Positions 56,505 to 64,000 of a stretch of 64,000 bases of DNA are shown here, one piece after another (the first letter of the stretch is position 1; every line of letters begins with the position of its first letter). The notes below the pieces were generated by a model. It did not search any database and was not told the origin of the DNA. It worked only from the letters and a program-made list of their open reading frames with translations. The position numbers and the translations under genes were made by a program. The DNA comes from Magnaporthiopsis rhizophila (Eukaryota; Ascomycota; Sordariomycetes; Magnaporthales; Magnaporthaceae), in the NCBI GenBank assembly GCA_003049465.1, contig PYSS01000011.1, positions 310,001-374,000 of the forward strand, given 5' to 3'.

Positions 56505-59500
56505 ATGCGCTCCGCCAGTCGCCTACCGCGACATGCCGACATGAAGGCACCGGCCTCGGACATGGACCCCGGGCTTCGGCCTGTCGAGAGGGTCACGGAC
56601 TGCCTCGAGATCCCGTCACTGGACAACCGGCACTACCGCGTCATCAGGCTGGAGAACAAGCTCGAGGTTCTGCTCGTCCACGATCCCGACACGGACAAGG
56701 CCAGCGCCGCCATGGACGTCAACGTGGGCAACTTTAGCGATGAGGATGACATGCCAGGCATGGCCCACGCTGTCGAGCATGTGCGTTTCGGTCCCGAGGC
56801 AACCGCCGCCGCCACCGCCCAGGCCACAAGTGTCTACCGGCGGCGCGTGCTTGTGTCTACCACCTACCTGCTTCTTTGGTTCTTTGCTTGTGTTGGCGCG
56901 CATTCGCTTATACGTGTGCGTCATATTTTCTCACTGTCCATCCGCTGACAACTGCGCTCGTCTCCCCGCCGAACCTGCTCTCAGCTTCTGTTCATGGGAA
57001 CCAAGAAATATCCCGTGGAAAATGCCTACTCCCAGTACCTCTCGGCACATTCAGGGAGCTCGAACGCCTACACCGGCTCCACCTCCACCAACTACTTCTT
57101 CGACGTGGCCGGGAAACCCAGCGATGGCGGCGAGGCATCTGATGCAAACCCGTCGCCGCTCCACGGTGCTTTGGACCGCTTCGCCCAGTTCTTCATCGAG
57201 CCTCTGTTCCTCGCATCCACCCTAGACCGCGAGCTGCGCGCCGTGAACAGGTTAGTTTTACCCTACTGATGACCTCGCCGCAATGGTAATTGAGCCTAGT
57301 ACGAGAGGAACCGCGCAGTGAGAACAAGAAGAACCTCCAGAACGACCAGTGGCGTCTCCACCAGCTCGAGAAGTCGCTGTCCAATCCCAAGCACCCATAC
57401 TGTCACTTCTCGACAGGCAACCTTGAGGTGCTCAAGATCCAGCCCGAGGCTTGCGGGATAAATATCCGGGACAAGTTCATTGAGTTCTACGACAAGCACT
57501 ACTCGGCGAACCGCATGAAACTCGTCGTTCTCGGCAGGGAGCCGCTCGATGTACTGGAGAAATGGGTCGCGGATCTTTTCTCAGGCATTCCCAACAAAGA
57601 TCTGCCGCCTGAGCGCTGGGAGGATGAGGTACCCTTTGGCCCGGAACAGCTCGGCATGCAATGTTTCACAAAACCCGTCATGGAGACTCGGGAGCTCGAC
57701 TTGTTCTTCCCCTTCTTCGACGAGGAACCCCTCTACGAAGCGCAGCCGAGCCGCTACATCAGTCACCTAATCGGGCATGAGGGACCTGGAAGTATCATGT
57801 CGTACATCAAATCCCAGGGCTGGGCCAACAGTCTCGCGGCCGGCATATCTCCTGTGTGCCCGGGGACTCCTAGCATCTTTGACTGCCAGATCCGACTTAC
57901 GGAAGAGGTAAGTTCGTTTCCCGTAGAGCTCTCTTCCTTTATTCCCAATCTTTTATTCATCCTTCGGTTTTCTTTCTATGCCTCTCCCCCGTTGCTATCG
58001 TCATCACCGTCCTCATCATCATCTCGCGCTAGATGCTCATGAGATGTCGGGATGCTTGGTTGGAGGAGTTCACTTGGCTGACAACCGGAAACCCTCGCCT
58101 CGAAACAGGGCTTGCAAAACTATAGAGAGGTCGTAAAGGTATTCTTCCAATACGTGTCGCTTTTGCGGGAGACGCCTCCACACCAGTGGATCTTCGACGA
58201 GCAGAAGGGAATGGCGGATGTCGACTTCAGATTCAAACAGAAGACACCGGCTAGCAGGTTCACGAGCAAGATCAGCTCGGTCATGCAAATGCCGCTACCT
58301 CGCGAGTGGCTTCTCAGCGGACAGAGCCGCCTGCGCAAATTCGACCCGGAGCTGATAAGGAAGGGCATCGACTGCCTCCGCCCTGATAACTTCCGCATGA
58401 CGCTAGTATCGCGTGACTTCCCAGGTGACTGGGATAAGAAGGAGAAGTGGTACGGTACCGAGTACAAGTACGAGAAGATTCCCGACGACTTCATGGATGA
58501 GATCAAGCAGGCGGTCTCCATCCGGGCGGACCAGAGGATCAGCAGGTTGCATCTCCCGCACAGAAACCAGTTCATTCCCACGAAGCTCGAGGTCGAAAAG
58601 AAGGATGTCAAAGAGCCCGCCATCGCGCCTCGCATCATCCGCAGGGACGACATCGTCACGGCGTGGCATAAGAAGGATGACACTTTCTGGGTGCCCAAAG
58701 CCAACCTGATTGTGAGCTGCAAGAGCCCCATCATTTATGCGACGGCACAGAACTCGGTCAAGGCGAGACTCTACACAGACCTCGTTAGGGACGCTCTGGA
58801 AGAGTACTCGTACGATGCCGAGCTGGCCGGGCTGCAGTACAGCGTGTCCATGGACACGCGTGGACTGTCCATCGAGGTGTCTGGCTACAACGACAAGCTG
58901 CCCGTGCTGCTGGAGCAGGTCCTGGTCACGATGCGCGACTTGGACATCAAGCAGGACAGGTTCGAGATCGTCAAGGAGCGTCTCAGCAGGGCCTACCGCA
59001 ACTGGGCGTACCAGCAGCCGTACCACCAACTCAGCGACTACACGAACTGGCTGACATCGGAGAACGACTTTGTGGTCGAGGAGCTCGTCGCGGAGCTGCC
59101 CACTACCGACGTCAGGGCGACGCAGGCGTTCAAGCAAGAGCTCCTTTCGCAGATGCACATGGAGGTCTACGTTCACGGGAATTTCTACAAGGAAGACGTC
59201 CTGAGGTTGACGGACCTGATCGAGACTACACTCAAGCCGCGCGTCCTGCCCAAGGCGCAGTGGCCGATTCTGCGGTCCCTAGTCTATCCCCCGGGCTCCA
59301 ACTACAGCTTCGAGAGGATGCTCAAGGACCCGCAAAACGTCAACCACGCCATCGAATACCTGCTCTACGTCGGGGACAAGGCAGACCGCGGCATCCGGGC
59401 CAAGACTCTGCTCCTAGATCAGATCACCCAAGAGCCGGCATTTGACCAGCTCCGTACCAAGGAGCAGCTGGGCTATGTTGTCTTCTCGGGCGTCAGGGGC

Positions 59501-60398
59501 AATGCGACTACTTACAGCTTTAGATTTATCATCCAGAGCGAGAAGACGCCGCGGTTCCTCGAGTCACGCATCGAGTCGTTCTTGACCTCGTTCCGAAAGG
59601 CGTTGGAGGACATGAGCGATGCCGACTTCGAGAGCCAGAAGAGGAGCCTGATTAACAAGCGACTCGAAAAGCTCAAGAACCTGGACCAGGAAACCTCGCG
59701 GCACTGGAACCAGATCCACACACAGTATTACGATTTCGACTTTGGTGAGTTCGCATCTCTCCACTGAGCCGACTTGACTTCCCCAGCTCCTCCCGTTCTG
59801 GCATCCAGGCCTCGGACGTGCGTTTTTGTGTCGCCGAAAGCTAACAAACGATGCCTCGATCCCCTATGCAGCCCAGCAAGACGCCGCAGCGATAAGGCAG
59901 TTGTCCAAGGCAGACCTGATCGACTTTTTCCAACACTACATTGACCCGACTTCGAAGTTCAGGGCCAAGCTCGTGGTGTACTTGGTTGCGCAGGCCAAGA
60001 GCGACGTATCTACCGGACAAGTCTCAGAGCTGGTCAAGACCCTCAGCCTGGACGCGGAACGTTCCAGACAGGCAGCTACGGATCTGCAGGCGAGACTGAG
60101 CGCGGCCCATCACGACCGCGCCAAGGAGATCGACGGCCTTAAGAGCTATCTGCTGAAGGATCTTGGGGTAGCAGAGGACAAGATCGAGGCGGCAGCGGCC
60201 GTGTGGGAGAAGCTCTCTGAGGAGCATCGCACGAATGGAGTGTCGGAAGACGAAGGCGACGGCGAGATCTCGTTCAACGGCACGGTGGCGGTTGCCATTG
60301 ACGACGTGCGCGACTTGAAGTGCCGACTGCTCACCACTGGCGGCGCCTCCCCCGTGCGGGACCTGAGCGAATATGAGGACTTCGACCCGAAGCTGTGA
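56505..60398 (+). CDS. STE23: Insulin-degrading enzyme / Ste23-type M16A metallopeptidase
   Basis: Five exons, 56505..56780, 56985..57250, 57319..57907, 58109..59744 and 59872..60398, encode 1097 aa, the full M16A clamshell length. The inverted zinc motif HAVEH (HxxEH) ends exon 1 at residues 88-92. Exon 2 continues [20 protein letters not shown], and the distal Glu ligand is in [20 protein letters not shown]. The four homologous domains are complete, with [32 protein letters not shown], the [16 protein letters not shown] substrate-binding region and a final coiled, acidic tail. The protein should be a cytosolic oligopeptidase; in yeast the orthologue matures a-factor pheromone with Axl1. No signal or peroxisomal targeting sequence is seen (C-terminus FDPKL). 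All junction phases agree. Confidence 0.95.
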
Positions 60399-61109
60399 GG
60401 GGCGGCTGGTCAACACCAATAACACCATGTACCATGGGCCACCGGGAGGATTGCCAACCGCTCCCGTGTTGAGTCTGGTTTCCTATCCCTCGTTTCCATT
60501 GGTAAGGGGCGAAGAAGACTGTGGTAGTGTCGAAATATACGTGCGAGGAAGTCCAGGTTAGAAGGTGGTAGAGTCAGCCTCAAGGTACTTGGGGAGGAGT
60601 TTGGATGCCACTTATATACCACCTGCTTGGCATTTCTTACATGCCTTTCGACTACCATCGTTCTCTGATTGATTGATTTTATTCTTGACCGGTATTTTGG
60701 CTGATTTTGGTTGCATCCCACCCACGCCCATCCATGGATTACAAGAGTGTCGATTGTCCGGCGTGCTTTACAGTAAATATGCATGTATAGCTGGCACTGT
60801 GCCATCAGGGCTCTTTTTCTTTTTGCCATCCCTTTTTCACCTCTTCCTCATCAGCCCCTCACTAGCGCTACAAACACCCAAACCTCACCCGAGTCAACCA
60901 GCGGGCACTGGAGGGGCCCACTTCGGCTCCCCTCGCCAGGGTATTTTTAACCAGTGGATTGAGGGTTGGTTGGTTCTCTGTCCGGCTTCGGCCAGCTGAC
61001 TGGCGCGAATGGGGGGAGGCGAGTAGCGGTAGCTGTTCACGCGGACCAGAAGAAAAGCATTACACCAAGAGGACACTTATTCGGTACATCGGCAGCAACA
61101 GACAACCTC

Positions 61110-61161
<52 letters not shown>

Positions 61162-62545
61162 GGTGGATTGTTTTTTCTATGTTGCCTGATGTTGTTACCT
61201 AACCCTCCCCACTGTGTCTTTGCCTTCCCACTCGAGACATGCCTGTAGGTGGTAGGTATCCCATGTAGCTGGTAGATATTTCAATCGCAACATAGGTGCA
61301 TTGTCTCCGTGGTGGTTGCCTTGCTTGATATACAGAGGTCCGACAGAATCTGCACCCCGCCGACCCGGCGGGCACACTTCCCTGTCTTTCTGTGCGGGAC
61401 TTGGCAGCCTGAGTGTTGTACAGTGCGAGGCTGGGTAGGCGCCTCCTGGTGCCCGCCGCTGCCCTCTTGCTTGACCGTGCCTGCCCTACTCAGAGGACTG
61501 AATCTCGCGTTCCAGATACCAGCAATCGACTCTTTTTTTTTCCTTTACCCAACCCTTCCATCTCCCATAGACCATCGGCAGCTAGAGATCGAGCTAGATC
61601 CTCGACTCGTCCGAAGGTTTGTTCAAAAATTTCCGCCCCTCGCTGGAACGGCGCCCGAGAGCACACCTGTCTGGGCTCCCTACCCGCTCTCGGTACCGCA
61701 GCGCAGTTCTGAGGGACCCTGCGCAGTGAGAAAATCGGTGGGTGTTGGCCCTTGCCTCCCCCATTCGCATGGTTTCCGCAGCCTCAAAGCAACAATAGCA
61801 TTAACGGCAGGAGCTGCACCCGTTCGTACTTCAGCCCAGTTAGGCTCATCTCTCGCCCTCCCGCCACCTACCTACCTACCTACCTAGGTAGATGCACGTC
61901 GCCTCCCTCTAGGTTGACCGCCTTCCGCCAGCTGCCTAGATCACATTGAGCCCCGGATTCGCAGCACGAGACAGACGACGCATTTCTGGCCGCCTGATTC
62001 TGCCGCTGCCCCCAACCGCCCACCCCTCCCAATCGCCTACCTACCTACCTAGCTAGGTGGGCTCTCTACCGTCTCTCAGCCCCAACTTCCCCATTGTTCG
62101 CTCAGAGCTGCGCGGGCAGCTCACAGTCACCACGTCTTCTTCAAAGAAACGCAAGGTTTCTCGTCGATCCCCACGGAACAGCAAATCCCAAGACCATTCC
62201 TACCAGGAGACCCTCCTGCCTACGACAGAAGAAGATCCCGACCCCAGCTTCTCCTTCACCACCTCCGCCGCCGGGTCCGGCCTGACCACCCCGACCTACG
62301 TCCGCGCCGACTCCGTGCCCGTGGCGTCTGGCCTGCCGCCACGCCTGCAGACCCTCTACAGCTCGCATCAGTCGTCCGACTACGCTTCCTCCGCCGCAAG
62401 CTCACCCTGCGCCGCCTCGGCCGACCTTTCGCTGGACACCGATCGTGTCGAGGATCTGTTCCAGGAAGGCCTCCAGCCCCCACCGCCTGGCTCTCGCGCC
62501 GCCGCCAGGAGTACCTCCCCTCTGGCCCCCAACCCTCAGCACCGC
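60399..62545. other. Intergenic spacer and probable UBP12 leader
   Basis: Contains the T43 run at 61118-61160 and two (CTAC)n runs ending in short inverted repeats at about 61866-61892 and 62037-62059. From about 62060 onward the frame of the next gene is already open without an ATG, so part of this may be coding or a leader with an intron. Confidence 0.5.
61118..61160. repeat. Poly-T homopolymer (about 43 bp)
   Basis: The longest homopolymer in the window, 720 bp downstream of the Ste23 stop on the same strand. Confidence 0.95.
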
Positions 62546-64000
62546 ATGATTATGAGCGACGCTGCGGACGCCCCACAGCGGTCGTCGTCGCCTCTCAAGC
62601 GCAGGGCCTCGAGCATGGATCAGGAGGTGGACTCGGACGCGAAGGAGGATGTGGATATGATCAACCCCCCGCCACTGGACGAGTCGGAAGAGGCAGGCTC
62701 GCTTGCCAGTCCACCCGGCCAAGATGTCGCTGGTGCAAGCGGCCGGGTATCCCATGCGTCCGATCCCGCATCGCGTTCTAAGCTCTCCGCCTCCGATGAT
62801 CCGGACACGTCACCCCCGACCGAGGATAGTTCTGACTTTAGAGTCAAGCCCGGTACGTAGGACGGCACCCCGTCGAGAACATATCTATATCCCGCCCCGC
62901 TATGTGTCGGCCACGCTAACAGTCGACCATCTGGTTCCGATACGTGTAGGCGTTCCCCCGCTCCTCGAACAGATCAAGACGATCGAGACATTGCTGAAGG
63001 CCTTCGGCGAGAGCCCATTACAGGACGGCGATACAGCATTCCTGGTGTCCCGGCAGTGGCTCGAGAAGGCCCAGGCCTTCGGTGACGACTCAAAGCACGC
63101 CCCCACGAAGGCTGCCGATGTGTCTCTCGGGCCTGTCGACAACTCGGACATCATTGACAGCATCGTGAAGGACGTCGACGACAAGGACTTTGTCCGCTTG
63201 AAACCCGGCTTAGGCCTCGAGCATTACCAGCTCTTTTCTCAGGATGCCTGGGATCTCGTCGTCTCGTGGTATGGCCTCGCCGATGGACAGCTACCTATCC
63301 AACGGTTTGCCCACGACACAGCTCCGGAGGGAAGCATCCCGCACGTTCAGTTCGAGATACACCCGCCCATATTCGCTATCCATCGGCTGTGGTCACCCAC
63401 CAGTCCGATCCCTGTCGATCAGAAACTGAAGGCGATGAACCCGCCACCGGCCACCCTCGCCTGCAGCTCCTCCTGCAGGACTCACACGTTTCTGAAAAAG
63501 ATAAAACGGCTAGCTGGCGTTGACTTGGACCGGAAAGTGAGACTATGGAGAGTCACGCGCGAGCCGCTGGCCCTCACCTCCACGCCGCCGTCTTCTTCGG
63601 CGATGCAGATCACACCAGCAACGCCGCCTGAATCCCCCAACAACACCCCCGATGAGCAGGATCCCTGGGACTACCTCCTGGTTGAAGCGTCTCGACTGAT
63701 GGCACTCACTAAGAATGTTGAGCGAGAGGAGCTGGAAATCAAGGACACGACGCACGACGCAAACTACAATGGCAGATCTACCCTCGCCTTCTATTCCTTG
63801 CATGCCAATGACACTCTCGTGCTGGACGAGAATATCGAGGGGCACATGTTCGTCTCGGTCTACAAGGGAACTGGGATTCCCCCCAAAGAGAAAGCCATCA
63901 CAACGAGAGGCAGCTCGTCGAACCTCGCAGTGACAACGCGAGCAACGGCAAGTGGTCGAAGCAGCCCAGCCCCCACAGGACCGACCACGCGTGGCCGAGC
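62546..64000 (+). CDS. UBP12: UBP12-type ubiquitin carboxyl-terminal hydrolase, N-terminal part (partial)
   Basis: The gene runs off the right edge. Exons seen are ..62852 and 62950..64000 (phase-1 intron, donor GTACGT, acceptor GTGTAG). ATG 62546 (MIMSDAADAPQRSSSPLKRR) is the first in-frame ATG, but the frame is open back to about 62060 with coding-like Ser/Pro-rich sequence (KKRKVSRRSPRNS), so an upstream spliced start is likely. Exon 2 encodes LLEQIKTIETLLKAFG and a DUSP domain (DTAFLVSRQWLEKAQAFGDD, PVDNSDIIDSI, LKPGLGLEHYQLFSQDAWDL, VVSWYGLADGQLPIQRFAHD). It then enters a ubiquitin-like linker (KKIKRLAGVDLDRKVRLWRV, LVLDENIEGHMFVSVYKG) as in yeast Ubp12 and human USP15/USP4. The catalytic Cys and His boxes lie beyond the window. 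Confidence 0.85.

Noticed and set aside
58403..59176. 257-codon frame antisense to Ste23
   Set aside because: Antisense shadow of a conserved exon; Val/Leu/Arg/Asp-rich composition typical of such frames.

Overview
The window is nuclear DNA from a filamentous ascomycete (Pezizomycotina, most likely Sordariomycetes). The signs are short GT..AG introns of roughly 50-190 bp, many with CTAAC-type branch sites, C/G-ending codon preference in the housekeeping genes, fungal-only families (2EXR, fungal MIF-like, fungal NIPA), and intergenic DNA rich in A/T homopolymers and TACC/GGTA tetranucleotide runs. The species cannot be named from the sequence. I see no tRNA, rRNA, CRISPR array or intact transposon. 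All exon boundaries were read by eye from splice signals and phase, without transcript evidence.

Layout, left to right: the C-terminus of an APC4-like protein (+, cut by the window edge); GTR2/RagC-type GTPase (-); a fungal MIF-like protein (-); a four-TM membrane protein (-); a 2EXR-domain protein (+); an LCAT-like alpha/beta hydrolase (-); a glutathione S-transferase (-); coatomer delta subunit (-); a large acidic conserved protein (+); a NIPA-type magnesium transporter (+); ribosomal protein uS3/RPS3 (-), with a striking in-frame extension beyond its stop; a myotubularin phosphatase (+); the PP2A scaffold A subunit (+); an EFM4-type methyltransferase (-); a glutamine-rich conserved protein (-); a small secreted cysteine protein (-); complex I NDUFS6 (-); MPP6 exosome cofactor (+); insulysin/Ste23 (+); and the N-terminal half of a UBP12-type deubiquitinase (+, cut by the right edge).

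This is an ordinary core-genome neighbourhood rather than a gene cluster. The genes serve unrelated basic processes: cell cycle, TORC1 signalling, COPI traffic, translation, phosphoinositide turnover, phosphatase assembly, respiration, RNA decay, proteolysis and deubiquitination. They are separated by 0.5-3.7 kb spacers. The most gene-poor parts are 24.7-27.4, 45.8-48.4 and 52.8-56.5 kb.

The observation most worth following is RPS3. After the normal UAG stop the same frame stays open for 84 codons with the codon bias of a highly expressed gene, encoding an acidic tail with no Lys, Arg or His, and then ends at a second UAG. This suggests stop-codon readthrough or stop-loss A-to-I mRNA editing (UAG to UGG), which is known in Sordariomycetes during sexual development. 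Second-tier observations are a MIF-like domain without the catalytic N-terminal proline, an effector-like secreted protein, an ATG-only first exon in the coatomer gene, and a long polyglutamine protein.
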